This document shows, in pieces, positions 12,789 to 20,016 of a stretch of DNA of 20,016 nt. The stretch's first letter is position 1; each line of letters begins with the position of its first letter. A program made the position numbers and the translations under genes. The notes beneath the pieces were generated by a model. The model worked only from the letters and a program-made list of their open reading frames with translations, ran no database searches and was not told the origin of the DNA. The stretch covers positions 29,247 through 49,262 of the forward strand of contig DBRU01000016.1 in the NCBI GenBank assembly GCA_002306375.1, read 5' to 3'. This DNA comes from Faecalibacterium sp. UBA1360 (GTDB taxonomy: Bacteria > Bacillota > Clostridia > Oscillospirales > Ruminococcaceae).

Positions 12789-15239
12789 GTGCCCCGCTTT
12801 TGTCCCTTCCGCTTTTTGGGACCCCGTACGCCCGGCGACCTTCGCCCGCCGGTCGCTTCGCCGGCCCTGCCCGTGGTCAACGCCGATCCCGGCCGCGGGC
12901 TGAGCGACGCCCAGGCTGCCGAGCGCGCCGCCTCGGGCCTGTCCAACCATGTGACCGACGACCCCGTGCGCTCCACGGGGCAGATCATACGGGAAAACGT
13001 CTTTACCTTTTTCAACCTGGTCTTTGTGGTGCTGGCCGCCTGCCTGTTCGCTGTGGGGTCCTGGCTCAACGCGGGCTTTCTGGGCGTGGTGGTGTGCAAC
13101 ACGGTTATCGGGGTGGTGCAGCAGCTGCGCGCCCGGGCCGTGATCCGAAAGCTGACGCTGCTCAGCGCCCATAAGGTGCGCTGCATGCGTGGCGGACGGA
13201 TGCTGCTGTTGCCGGCGGAAGAGCTGGTGCGGGACGACATTGTGGAATTTACGGCCGGCGAGCAGATCTGCGCCGACGCCGTGGTGCGCACGGGTCAGGC
13301 GGCGGCCAACGAGGCGCTGGTCACCGGCGAGGCTGTACCCGTGGCCAAACGCCCGGGCGACAGGCTGCGTTCGGGGTCCTTTCTCACCTCCGGGCACTGT
13401 CGCGCCCAGCTGACCCATGTGGGGGCGGACAGCTACGCCAACCGCCTGGCCGCCGAGGCAAAGGCTGACCACCGTTTCCCCAAAGGCGAGATGCTGCGCA
13501 TGCTGGACAAACTGATCCGGGGCATCGGCCTGGCGCTGGTGCCGGTGGGCGTGGTGATGTTCATAAAGCAATACGGCTTTCTGCACATGACGCTGCGCAC
13601 GGCGGTGGAAGGCACGGTGGCCTCGCTGGTGGGCATGATCCCCGAAGGGCTGTATCTTCTGACCAGTGTGGCCCTGGCCCTGGGCGTGCTGCGCCTGGCC
13701 CGCCGCCGGGTGCTGGCCCAGGACATGAACTGCATCGAGACGCTGGCCCGGGTGGACGTACTGTGCGTGGATAAGACCGGCACCATCACCGAAAACCGCA
13801 TGGAGGCCGCCGCGCCCCGCCTGCTGGACCCGGGCGCGGACCTTGCTTACGTGAGCACCGTGCTGCGCAGCATCTATGCCGAAACCGAGCCGGACAACGA
13901 CACGGCCCGGGCCTTGCAGCGCCGCTTTGCCGACGCGGGCGAACGCTGGCCCCGCACGGCAGTGGTCCCCTTTGACTCCGCCCGCAAATGGAGCGCCGCC
14001 TCTTTCGGGCAGCGGGGCAGCTTTGTGGTGGGCGCGCCGGAATTTGTGGCCGGTCCGCGCCTGGAGCAACTGGCCCCGGCCATGGAACCCTGCGTGCAGG
14101 GCGGGGGACGGGTGCTGGTGCTGGCGCGGTATGACGGCCGGCCCAGCCCCAACGCGCCGCTGGACCCGGCGCGGCTGACCTTTCTGGCGCTGCTGCCCAT
14201 CGGCAACCGCATCCGCGCCCAGGCGCCCGGCACCTTCCGATTCTTTGCCGAACAGGGGGTGGCGGTCAAGGTCATTTCGGGGGATAACCCCGCCGCCGTC
14301 AGCGAGATCGCCCGCCGCGCCGGCATCCCGGGGGCGGAGAACTATGTGGACGCTTCCACCTTGCGCACCGACGCCCAGCTGGCCGACGCCGCCGTCCGCT
14401 GCACGGTGTTCGGCCGGGTCGCTCCGGACCAGAAGCGCACGCTGGTGCGGGCTTTGCAAAAGGCGGGGCACACGGTGGCCATGACCGGCGACGGGGTCAA
14501 TGATGTACTGGCCCTCAAGCAGGCCGACTGCGGCATCGCCATGGCGTCGGGGGCCCAGGCCGCCGGCCAGGTGGCCCAGCTCGTGCTGCTGGATTCCGAT
14601 TTTTCGGCCCTGCCCGAGGTGGTGGCCGAAGGCCGCCGGGTCATCAACAACATCCAGCGCTCGGCGGCGCTGTTTCTGGTCAAGAACATCTTTTCCTTCA
14701 CCTTAAGCATGGTCACTTTGTTTCTGGCCGTGCCCTATCCGTTGCAGCCCATCCAGCTCACGCTGGTGTCGGCGGTGACCATCGGCATCCCGTCTTTTGT
14801 GCTGGCACTGGAACCCAACCATGAACTGGTGCGCGGACGCTTTTTGTCCAACGTGCTGCGGGCGGCCCTGCCCGGCGGTCTGACCGACTTTGTGCTGGTG
14901 TTCGCGGCCCAGGCGGCGGGCGAGGCGCTGGGCATGTCCCACGCCCAGACCTGCACGATGGCGTCGCTGGTGCTTTTGGGGGGCGGGCTGGCCGTGCTGT
15001 GGCGGGTATGTCGTCCCTTTACCCCCATGCACGCGGCGCTGTGGGGCGGTATGCTGGCGCTGGGCGCGGCGGGCGCCGTCGCGCTTGGCCCCTGGATCGG
15101 CTTTGACGCTCCGGGCGCCCGGGGCTGGGCGCTGCTGGCGGCGCTGTGGGCGCTGACGCCCTGGCTGCTGCGCCTGTTCACCGCCGGCGTGCAGGCGGGG
15201 CAGGAACTCTGGCGCGCCCGCCGCGTCCGACTTGAATAA
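12789..15239 (+). CDS. P-type cation-transporting ATPase, CtpE-like (probable Ca2+ or related cation)
   Basis: This 816-residue membrane pump uses ATP through a phospho-Asp intermediate. Key motifs: actuator TGEA at 179-182, ion-site PEGL at 285-288 in transmembrane helix 4, phosphorylation motif DKTGTIT at 328-334 (D328), nucleotide-binding K-W-S-A at 400-403, and hinge GDGVND at 567-572. There is no N-terminal CPC or heavy-metal domain, which argues against a copper or zinc pump. The PEGL motif and the text around it (LTSVALALGV…ARVDVLCVDKTGT) resemble mycobacterial CtpE and streptococcal calcium-efflux pumps, so Ca2+ export or uptake is inferred, not shown. Hydrophobic helices near 72-112, 243-300, and several after 625 give the usual topology. 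GTG 12789 is chosen because AAGGAGGG lies 8 bases upstream. It is a single gene between terminators. Confidence 0.9.
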   Translation: MPRFCPFRFLGPRTPGDLRPPVASPALPVVNADPGRGLSDAQAAERAASGLSNHVTDDPVRSTGQIIRENVFTFFNLVFVVLAACLFAVGSWLNAGFLGVVVCNTVIGVVQQLRARAVIRKLTLLSAHKVRCMRGGRMLLLPAEELVRDDIVEFTAGEQICADAVVRTGQAAANEALVTGEAVPVAKRPGDRLRSGSFLTSGHCRAQLTHVGADSYANRLAAEAKADHRFPKGEMLRMLDKLIRGIGLALVPVGVVMFIKQYGFLHMTLRTAVEGTVASLVGMIPEGLYLLTSVALALGVLRLARRRVLAQDMNCIETLARVDVLCVDKTGTITENRMEAAAPRLLDPGADLAYVSTVLRSIYAETEPDNDTARALQRRFADAGERWPRTAVVPFDSARKWSAASFGQRGSFVVGAPEFVAGPRLEQLAPAMEPCVQGGGRVLVLARYDGRPSPNAPLDPARLTFLALLPIGNRIRAQAPGTFRFFAEQGVAVKVISGDNPAAVSEIARRAGIPGAENYVDASTLRTDAQLADAAVRCTVFGRVAPDQKRTLVRALQKAGHTVAMTGDGVNDVLALKQADCGIAMASGAQAAGQVAQLVLLDSDFSALPEVVAEGRRVINNIQRSAALFLVKNIFSFTLSMVTLFLAVPYPLQPIQLTLVSAVTIGIPSFVLALEPNHELVRGRFLSNVLRAALPGGLTDFVLVFAAQAAGEALGMSHAQTCTMASLVLLGGGLAVLWRVCRPFTPMHAALWGGMLALGAAGAVALGPWIGFDAPGARGWALLAALWALTPWLLRLFTAGVQAGQELWRARRVRLE

Positions 15240-15245
15240 ATCAAA

Positions 15246-15277
15246 ACCGCCGCCCGGCTGTACAGCCGGGCGGCGGT
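15246..15277. terminator. Bidirectional terminator between ATPase gene and helicase loader
   Basis: A perfect 14-bp GC-rich stem (15246-15259 with 15264-15277) has a GTAC loop. On the minus strand it is followed by TTTGATTTA, a good tail for the helicase-loader operon; on the plus strand the tail is CGTTGTTTA. It sits between two converging genes. Confidence 0.9.
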
Positions 15278-15296
15278 CGTTGTTTATGAGAAGAAT

Positions 15297-16262
15297 TCAG
15301 CGCCGGATCAGGCGCTGATCCTGGCCGAAGAATTTGAAGATCTTGCAGTTGCCCAGCATGCGGCTGGCCACCTTTTCGGTATACCGGGCCTCAAAAATGC
15401 CCTGGTCGGTGATGTTGGTGGTGTACACGGTGGGCCGGTGGCAGAGCATGCGGGTGTTGACCAGCTCGTACAGCATGCTGATGGTCAACGCCGTGATGTG
15501 CTCGGTGCCCAGATCGTCCAGGATCAGCAGGTCGGCTTCCTGGCAGGCCTGCAGCCACACGTCGTCGGCCTCCCGGTCAAAGTGTTCGCGGCCCATCTGG
15601 GCGGCCAGCGCGGCGCTGCTGGTGTACAGCACGTCGAAGCCCCGGTCCAGCACCGCGTCGGCGGCGGCCAGGGCCAGATGGGTCTTACCCAGCCCGGCCC
15701 CGCCCATGAACAAAAGGTTCGGGCTGTCGGGGGTAAAATTCTCGGCCCAGCGGCGGCAGAATTGCAGCACCTTGGCCATGTAATCCCGGGGCGAACCGCC
15801 CAGCTCGGGCTCCGGCTCGGCGGGGTAGCGGGTCACGTCAAAGGTGTCAAAGCCGCACAAGGCCAGGGGGCTGGCGGCGTTGATCTCCTCCCGGCGCAGG
15901 CTGCGGGCCGCCTGGGCCACGCAGGCGCAGGGGTTGCCGTTGGCCAGGCCGGTGTCCTTGCATTGGGGGCAGGCAAAACGGGGTTCCAGGTCGGCGGGGG
16001 CGTAGCCGGCGGCCTGCATGGCGTCGGTCAGCGCCCGGCCCGCGTCGGCCAGCCTTTGGGCGGCCGCGGCGGGGTCCTGCCCCCGGGCGGCGGCCAGCGT
16101 CAGGGCCAGGCCCGCCTGGACCCGGGCTTCCTCGGCGGCGGCCAGTTCCGGGTGGGCCGCAAACGCCGCCGCGCGCATGCGCTCCGCCGTCATTACGGCC
16201 TGCTGGCGGCGCGCCGCGATGCGGCGCTGGGCTTCGCGAAACAGTTCATCCTTGGTGCGCAT
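15297..16262 (-). CDS. dnaI: DnaI/DnaC-type replicative helicase loader
   Basis: This AAA+ ATPase loads the replicative helicase onto DNA at origins or stalled forks. The 321-residue protein has an N-terminal helical region (1-90), a zinc-binding segment with C98, C101, C112 and C114 (CPQCKDTG…CAC), and a C-terminal AAA+ domain. Walker A is GGAGLGKTH at 187-195, Walker B is LLILDDLG at 245-252, sensor 1 is TTNI at 281-284, and an Arg-finger region is RYTEKVASRM at 293-302. IstB transposition proteins share the AAA+ core, but no transposase is nearby, and the zinc segment with a DnaD-like neighbour favours the replication role. It starts 3 bases after the dnaD stop, with GGAGGG inside the end of dnaD, so translation is probably coupled. 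Whether it should be named dnaC or dnaI depends on convention. Confidence 0.9.
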   Translation of the reverse strand: MRTKDELFREAQRRIAARRQQAVMTAERMRAAAFAAHPELAAAEEARVQAGLALTLAAARGQDPAAAAQRLADAGRALTDAMQAAGYAPADLEPRFACPQCKDTGLANGNPCACVAQAARSLRREEINAASPLALCGFDTFDVTRYPAEPEPELGGSPRDYMAKVLQFCRRWAENFTPDSPNLLFMGGAGLGKTHLALAAADAVLDRGFDVLYTSSAALAAQMGREHFDREADDVWLQACQEADLLILDDLGTEHITALTISMLYELVNTRMLCHRPTVYTTNITDQGIFEARYTEKVASRMLGNCKIFKFFGQDQRLIRR

Positions 16263-16265
16263 GGG

Positions 16266-17177
16266 TCATCCCTCCGTTTCGTCCTCAAACACCGCGTTCC
16301 AGTCTGCATGGAACAGATCCTGCCGGGCGCTGGCCGCGGCAGGCTGGGCCGGGCGCGGGGCCGTTGTGGCCAGGATGTTGGCGCCGGACAGCTGCCCCTT
16401 GCCCCGCACGGCCTGCACGGTATTCAGGCCCTGGGCCCGCCAGGACCGCAGGATACCGTCCACATACCGCACCGTGCGGTGGTTTTCGGCGTGCAGCAGC
16501 GCCTCGTCCACCATGGCGTCGTCAAAGGCCCATTCCTCGTACCAGCGGGTGATGGCGCCCCGCTCCCACCGGGTCAGCTGGCTGGCCTCGACGCCGAACC
16601 GGGCGGCGGTGTCCGCCCAGCGGGCGGCGCGGCGGGCCTCCTGCTTCAAAAAGCGCTCGGCGTCCTCGCCGGTCTCCACGCCGGCTTCCCGCCAGCGCCC
16701 CAGTTCCCGGCCGATGGCGGCCACTGTGCGCCGCCCCTGGCGCGCCACCTCGGCACAGCAGATCAAGATCACGTCCGGCTGCCAGCCGTCCTGCAAATAC
16801 AGCCCCACCAGGCGCAGCATCTCGCTGCGGCCCAGCGCCCGGCCCAAAGCGGTCTGTGCCTCCTGGCACAAAACCGCCACATACGGGTCGTTCAGGCTGT
16901 TCAGATCGGGCGCGGGGCGGGGCGCGGCTTCCGGGGCGGGGGCGGCGGCATCTTTTTCCAGCAGCCCGGCCCCGGCCCAGTATTGCAGCGCCCGCTTGGC
17001 GGCCTCGATGCTTTTCAGCCCCAGATCGTGGGCGATGGTGCGGGCATCCGCCGCGCCGCCGCCGATCAGGTACAACGCCACACGCACCGTGTCGCCGTCG
17101 GCGCGGGCCAGGTGGGTCATCACCAGCCGCGGCACCGCCACCGTGTCTCCGTTGTGCGCCGCCAGTGTGTAGGCCAT
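16266..17177 (-). CDS. dnaD: DnaD/DnaB-type primosome protein
   Basis: DnaD and DnaB of Firmicutes help the helicase loader put the replicative helicase onto DnaA-opened origins and restart forks. The 303-residue protein has an N-terminal winged-helix-like region (about 18-76), an Ala/Pro linker (about 77-92), and two copies of the helical DnaD C-terminal domain, about 95-180 and 185-258. The second ends in the family motif YxxxIxxxW (YVDGILRSW, 238-246). The rest is a disordered tail. ATG 17177 has AGGAGG 10 bases upstream; the 18 in-frame residues before it fall in the leader. A consensus promoter lies just upstream. Two tandem DnaD domains make it closer to Bacillus DnaB in plan than to DnaD, so the symbol is approximate. 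Confidence 0.82.
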   Translation of the reverse strand: MAYTLAAHNGDTVAVPRLVMTHLARADGDTVRVALYLIGGGAADARTIAHDLGLKSIEAAKRALQYWAGAGLLEKDAAAPAPEAAPRPAPDLNSLNDPYVAVLCQEAQTALGRALGRSEMLRLVGLYLQDGWQPDVILICCAEVARQGRRTVAAIGRELGRWREAGVETGEDAERFLKQEARRAARWADTAARFGVEASQLTRWERGAITRWYEEWAFDDAMVDEALLHAENHRTVRYVDGILRSWRAQGLNTVQAVRGKGQLSGANILATTAPRPAQPAAASARQDLFHADWNAVFEDETEG

Positions 17178-17232
17178 TGTCCGTTTCCTCCTGTATCCGC
17201 GTTGCCGTTTGCCCAAAAATTCATGTCTCAAT

Positions 17233-17261
17233 ATTATACCATCCGCTGCCGCCGGTGTAAA
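17233..17261 (-). promoter_or_regulatory. SigA promoter of the dnaD–helicase loader operon
   Basis: On the minus strand TTTACA (17261-17256) and a perfect TATAAT (17238-17233) are 17 bp apart, with an extended -10 TGG. Transcription should start near 17226. Confidence 0.87.
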
Positions 17262-17348
17262 GGAAAGCCCTGCCTTTTGCCGGTCAAGGCTGTCAAAACT
17301 GCCAAAAACAGATACGAAATTTTAGCTGGTATTTCCCCGGGGCGCGCC

Positions 17349-17377
17349 TTGCACGGGTGGGAAAAAGCCTTTACAAT
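17349..17377 (+). promoter_or_regulatory. SigA promoter of the phosphoribosyltransferase-like gene
   Basis: TTGCAC (17349-17354) and TACAAT (17372-17377) are separated by 17 bp. It is divergent from the dnaD promoter, with about 87 bases between the two -35 boxes. Confidence 0.75.
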
Positions 17378-17428
17378 AAATATGTACATATCCCGGCGCA
17401 AGCCGGCAGGGGAAAAGGAGTGATTCCC

Positions 17429-18067
17429 ATGGCGATCAGCCTGGTCAAACTGCCCACCAAGAAAAAGGATCTTTTGCTGCGCGTGGCCAAAGGCCATTTT
17501 GCCACCAGCCACAGCCATATCAATTATTACATCGACGTCACCATGCAAAAGACCCGTCTGTCCGAAGCCCGCGCCGTCGCCCAGGACCTGGTGCGCCACT
17601 ATGCGGCCACCACCATCGTGGACACGGTGCTTTGCCTGGACGGCACCGAGGTCATCGGCGCCTGCCTGGCGTCCGAGCTGACCCGCGGCGGTTATGTGAA
17701 CATGAACGCCCACCAGACCATCTATGTGGTCAGTCCCGAACACACCAGCGGCAGCCAGCTGCTGTTCCGGGAAAACACGTCCCCCATGATCACCAACAAG
17801 CACGTGCTGATTTTGGCCGCCTCGGTCACCACCGGCTACACGGCCCAGGCCGCGGTGGAAGCCGTGGACTACTACGGCGGCATGGTGGCCGGCATCACGG
17901 CGGTGTTTGCCACGGTGGACGAGTGCGCGGGCTACCGCGTGACCTCCATCTTCGACCCCTCCACCCTGGGCGATTACCAGAGTTATGATTCCCGTGCCTG
18001 CCCCTGGTGCAAAGAGGGCAAGCGCATTGACGCTTTGGTCAACAGCTACGGCTATTCCAGCCTGTAA
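17429..18067 (+). CDS. Phosphoribosyltransferase-like protein with altered PRPP loop
   Basis: The 212-residue protein has the order of a type I phosphoribosyltransferase resembling orotate phosphoribosyltransferases. The PRPP-binding loop is at 126-139, where a normal enzyme would read VLIVDDVxTTGxT. Here it is VLILAASVTTGYT: the TTG that holds the 5'-phosphate is kept, but the two acidic residues that contact the PRPP ribose are Ala130 and Ala131. It may therefore bind a nucleotide or PRPP without transferring ribose, or use another mechanism. The C terminus has CPWC at 191-194 followed by KEGKRIDALVNSYGYSSL, a possible metal or thiol site. ATG 17429 has AAAAGGAG 8 bases upstream. It stands alone between a strong promoter and a strong terminator, so context gives no pathway. 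Confidence 0.75.
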   Translation: MAISLVKLPTKKKDLLLRVAKGHFATSHSHINYYIDVTMQKTRLSEARAVAQDLVRHYAATTIVDTVLCLDGTEVIGACLASELTRGGYVNMNAHQTIYVVSPEHTSGSQLLFRENTSPMITNKHVLILAASVTTGYTAQAAVEAVDYYGGMVAGITAVFATVDECAGYRVTSIFDPSTLGDYQSYDSRACPWCKEGKRIDALVNSYGYSSL

Positions 18068-18096
18068 GCGGCGTTTTGCCGCGCGTTCCGATGGCA

Positions 18097-18132
18097 AAAA
18101 CCCCTGCCGGACATTGCGCCGGCAGGGGTTTT
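18097..18132 (+). terminator. Terminator of the phosphoribosyltransferase-like gene
   Basis: A perfect 14-bp stem (18097-18110 with 18119-18132) begins with AAAA and ends with TTTT around an 8-base loop, 29 bases after the stop codon. Confidence 0.9.
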
Positions 18133-18142
18133 GTGGTATGGT
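18114..18142 (+). promoter_or_regulatory. Candidate promoter of the glycosyltransferase gene, overlapping the terminator
   Basis: TTGCGC (18114-18119) and TATGGT (18137-18142) are 17 bp apart, with an extended -10 TGG. Both boxes are imperfect. The -35 box would lie in the loop and arm of the preceding terminator. A promoter is needed about here because the terminator cuts off transcription from upstream. Confidence 0.45.
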
Positions 18143-18204
18143 AAAGGGAGTAAATGCGGGGCCCTGCCAACGCGCCCGGACCCCCGACAGTAAGGAGAAT
18201 GCCC

Positions 18205-18957
18205 ATGCCGGGCCGGGAACAAGAATTTTCTGTCTGTGACATTATGGGCGTGCGGGTGGCTGTCACCGATATGCCCCGTACCCTGGACCTGCTGCGCCGC
18301 AATCTGGAAGCCTGGCGCGGGGGATATATCTGTGTGGCCAATGTGCACACCACGGTCACGGCCAGCCGGGACGAAGGCTATCGCGCCGTGCAAAACGGCT
18401 CGGTCCTGGTCCTGCCCGACGGCGGACCCTTATCCCGGTACAGCCGCAGCCACGGGTTCCCCGACGCGCAGCGGGTCACGGGCCCCGACCTCATGCGCGC
18501 CGTGCTGACCATGAGCGCCGATACGGGCTGGACCCATTATTTTTACGGCTCCACGCCTGAAACGCTGGCCAAGCTGCGGGACGTTCTGGCCCGGCGCTAC
18601 CCCGGCGCGCGGGTGGTGGGCATGCAAAGCCCGCCGTTTCGCCCCCTCACGCCCCAAGAGGACGCCGCCGCCGTCGACGCCATCAACGCCGCCGCGCCGG
18701 ATTTTGTGTGGGTGGGCCTGGGCGCGCCCAAGCAGGAACGCTGGATGGCCGACCATGCGGGCCGGGTACAGGCCCTGATGCTGGGCGTGGGCGCGGCCTT
18801 TGACTATGAGGCCGGCAACATCCGCCGCGCGCCCCAGTGGATGCAGCGGCACAATCTGGAATGGCTGTATCGCCTGTTGCAGGACCCGAAACGTCTGTTC
18901 GGGCGGTATCTGTCCACCAATCTGCGCTTCATGGTTTGGGCTGCGCGCCAAAAATAA
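18205..18957 (+). CDS. WecG/TagA/CpsF family glycosyltransferase
   Basis: This family (GT26) adds the second sugar, often N-acetylmannosamine or a hexose, to an undecaprenyl-diphosphate-linked sugar on the inner face of the membrane, for teichoic acid, capsule or enterobacterial common antigen. The 250-residue protein has the usual length and motifs: NVHT at 46-49, PDGGP at 71-75 with the proposed base D72, VTGPDL at 91-96, GLGAPKQERWM at 171-181, GVGAAFDYEAG at 194-204, and the C-terminal membrane-associating segment RRAPQWMQRHNLEWLYRLL. ATG 18205 is 7 bases after AAGGAG; ATG 18199 is too close. The next gene encodes the enzyme that would make its lipid-linked acceptor. The sugar cannot be told from sequence, so tagA would be too specific a name. 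Confidence 0.92.
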   Translation: MPGREQEFSVCDIMGVRVAVTDMPRTLDLLRRNLEAWRGGYICVANVHTTVTASRDEGYRAVQNGSVLVLPDGGPLSRYSRSHGFPDAQRVTGPDLMRAVLTMSADTGWTHYFYGSTPETLAKLRDVLARRYPGARVVGMQSPPFRPLTPQEDAAAVDAINAAAPDFVWVGLGAPKQERWMADHAGRVQALMLGVGAAFDYEAGNIRRAPQWMQRHNLEWLYRLLQDPKRLFGRYLSTNLRFMVWAARQK

Positions 18958-18982
18958 AGGACGATAACCAGGGGGACAACCT

Positions 18983-20016
18983 GTGGAAAAGAAGGATAAG
19001 ATCCAATATCTGCTCAATTTTGCCGCCGACGCCGCCAGCCTGCTCTTGGCTGTGGGGGCGGCCTGGCTGGTCACCGACCGGCTGATGGGGGTGCTTTTGC
19101 CCTATACAAGGCAGGAATGGGGCCAGTTCATACTGATCCTGGCGCTGGCGTTCCTGGTGGTGTTCCTGGCCTTCAACGGGGCGGCGGGCCTGACCCGACG
19201 GGGCTGGAAGTCCGAAGTGCTGCTGTGCGTGCAGAACACCGCCCTGCTGGCGGCGGCCCTGGCTGTGGCGCTGCTGCTGACCAAGGCCACGCTGCTGGAA
19301 TCCCGGTACCTGTATGTGGGCATCCTGGGGTGCTACGCGGTGCTTTTGTACGCATCCCACACGGCGCTCAAGACCTATCTGAACAAGCATTTTTACAAGG
19401 GCAGCTTTGCCACGCTGGTGGGCATCATCACCACCTCCGACCGGGCCGAGGCGCTGATCCACGACCTCAAGCACGACTGGGCCAAAAAGCTCCAGGGCGT
19501 GGTCCTGCTGGACGCGCCCGAAGCCGCCGGTCAGGTACACGGCGTGCCGGTGGCCGCCGTGTACGACGGCGCGATGGAATGGATCCGCCGCGAACCGCTG
19601 GACGAAGTGTACGTCAACGTACCCTACCAGACCGGCGAATCCCTGCACCCGCTGCTCGCAGAGATGCAGAGCATGGGCCTGTGCGTGCACCTGAACGTGA
19701 CCGTATTGGAGCCCTATACGGTGGCCGCCCGGGAAGGCGAATCCTGGATGCCTCGCTTGCAGACGAGGGTGGAAACGGCGGGCGGCGTGCCCTTTGTGAC
19801 GCTGACGGCGTCCGAGCACGAGTTCGGCGCCATGCTCATCAAGCGCCTGATGGACATTGTGGGCGGCGCGGTGGGCCTGATCCTGTCGGTGCCCATCATC
19901 GCGGTGGTGGCCATCCCCCTCAAGCTGGAAAGCCCGGGCCCGCTGCTGTTCCGCCAAAAGCGGGTGGGGCTCAACGGACGGGTGTTCTGCATTTACAAGC
20001 TGCGCAGCATGTACGC
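18983..20016 (+). CDS. Phosphoglycosyl transferase (bacterial sugar transferase), 5' part
   Basis: This is the first 344 residues of a WcaJ/WbaP-type polyprenyl-phosphate glycosyl-1-phosphate transferase, which moves a sugar-1-phosphate from a nucleotide sugar onto undecaprenyl phosphate to start a polysaccharide. About four N-terminal membrane segments (about 10-30, 48-66, 84-101, 108-126) are followed by a soluble Rossmann-like region (about 140-280). The start of the catalytic domain is at about 286-344, with KRLMDIVGGAVGLILSV, the re-entrant helix, ESPGPLLFRQKRVG and FCIYKLRSMYA. The catalytic Asp-Glu pair lies beyond the window. GTG 18983 is chosen because GGGGGA is 7 bases upstream and the reading frame is open from there. 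It is 25 bases after the glycosyltransferase gene, so they form one operon. The frame runs off the end of the window. Confidence 0.92.
   Translation, partial: MEKKDKIQYLLNFAADAASLLLAVGAAWLVTDRLMGVLLPYTRQEWGQFILILALAFLVVFLAFNGAAGLTRRGWKSEVLLCVQNTALLAAALAVALLLTKATLLESRYLYVGILGCYAVLLYASHTALKTYLNKHFYKGSFATLVGIITTSDRAEALIHDLKHDWAKKLQGVVLLDAPEAAGQVHGVPVAAVYDGAMEWIRREPLDEVYVNVPYQTGESLHPLLAEMQSMGLCVHLNVTVLEPYTVAAREGESWMPRLQTRVETAGGVPFVTLTASEHEFGAMLIKRLMDIVGGAVGLILSVPIIAVVAIPLKLESPGPLLFRQKRVGLNGRVFCIYKLRSMY

Noticed and set aside
15297..16262. IstB-type transposition helper belonging to an insertion sequence
   Set aside because: There is no transposase, no terminal inverted repeat, and the gene is coupled to a DnaD-like gene, so a chromosomal helicase loader is more likely.
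15438..17423. A 661-codon plus-strand frame opposite dnaD and the helicase loader
   Set aside because: It is antisense to two genes with clear motifs and crosses their promoter region; no recognisable domain.

Overview
The window is a continuous stretch of bacterial chromosome with very high GC (roughly two thirds G+C by eye). The gene set is that of a Firmicute of the class Clostridia: rpmA–obg–mini-RNase III, a DnaD-type primosome protein next to a DnaI/DnaC-type helicase loader, an rpsF–ssb–rpsR operon, a firmicute-type (class II) galT, a PASTA kinase-like protein, strong AGGAGG ribosome binding sites and SigA-type promoters with 17-bp spacers. High GC together with this gene set points to the Oscillospiraceae/Ruminococcaceae (a Gemmiger, Subdoligranulum or Faecalibacterium-like gut bacterium). 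That placement is inference. I saw no tRNA, rRNA, CRISPR array, insertion sequence or prophage, and no stretch over 300 bases lacks a gene.

Layout. (1) 1-1902, plus strand: the end of rpmA, a hairpin, obgE and mini-RNase III, a ribosome-assembly and rRNA-maturation cluster. (2) 1903-2293: a region with strong hairpins and a 51-residue Ser/Thr/Gln/Asn-rich small protein gene on the minus strand. (3) 2294-6277, plus: an RsmF-like rRNA m5C methyltransferase; then, behind a consensus promoter, yebC and a zinc-ribbon/PASTA membrane protein whose kinase domain has lost its catalytic residues. (4) 6383-7444, minus: rpsF–ssb–rpsR with a consensus promoter and a structured leader. (5) 7599-11348, minus: a RING/zinc-ribbon membrane protein, a sugar-phosphate nucleotidyltransferase and galT. 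(6) 11532-15239, plus: prfB without the programmed frameshift, and a CtpE-like P-type cation ATPase, separated by a strong terminator. (7) 15297-17177, minus: dnaD-like gene then helicase loader, a helicase-loading operon. (8) 17429-20016, plus: a phosphoribosyltransferase-like protein with an altered PRPP loop, then a TagA/WecG/CpsF glycosyltransferase and the first part of a phosphoglycosyl transferase. The last two probably open a surface-polysaccharide locus that continues beyond the window.

Most of the window is housekeeping. The parts that merit a second look are two proteins that keep a known fold but lack key catalytic residues (the PASTA pseudokinase and the phosphoribosyltransferase-like protein), the low-complexity 51-residue protein with a 14-residue internal repeat, the inverted repeat and leader hairpins upstream of rpsF, and the RING/DUF2628-like membrane protein. 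I did not find convincing evidence of a wholly new multi-gene system.
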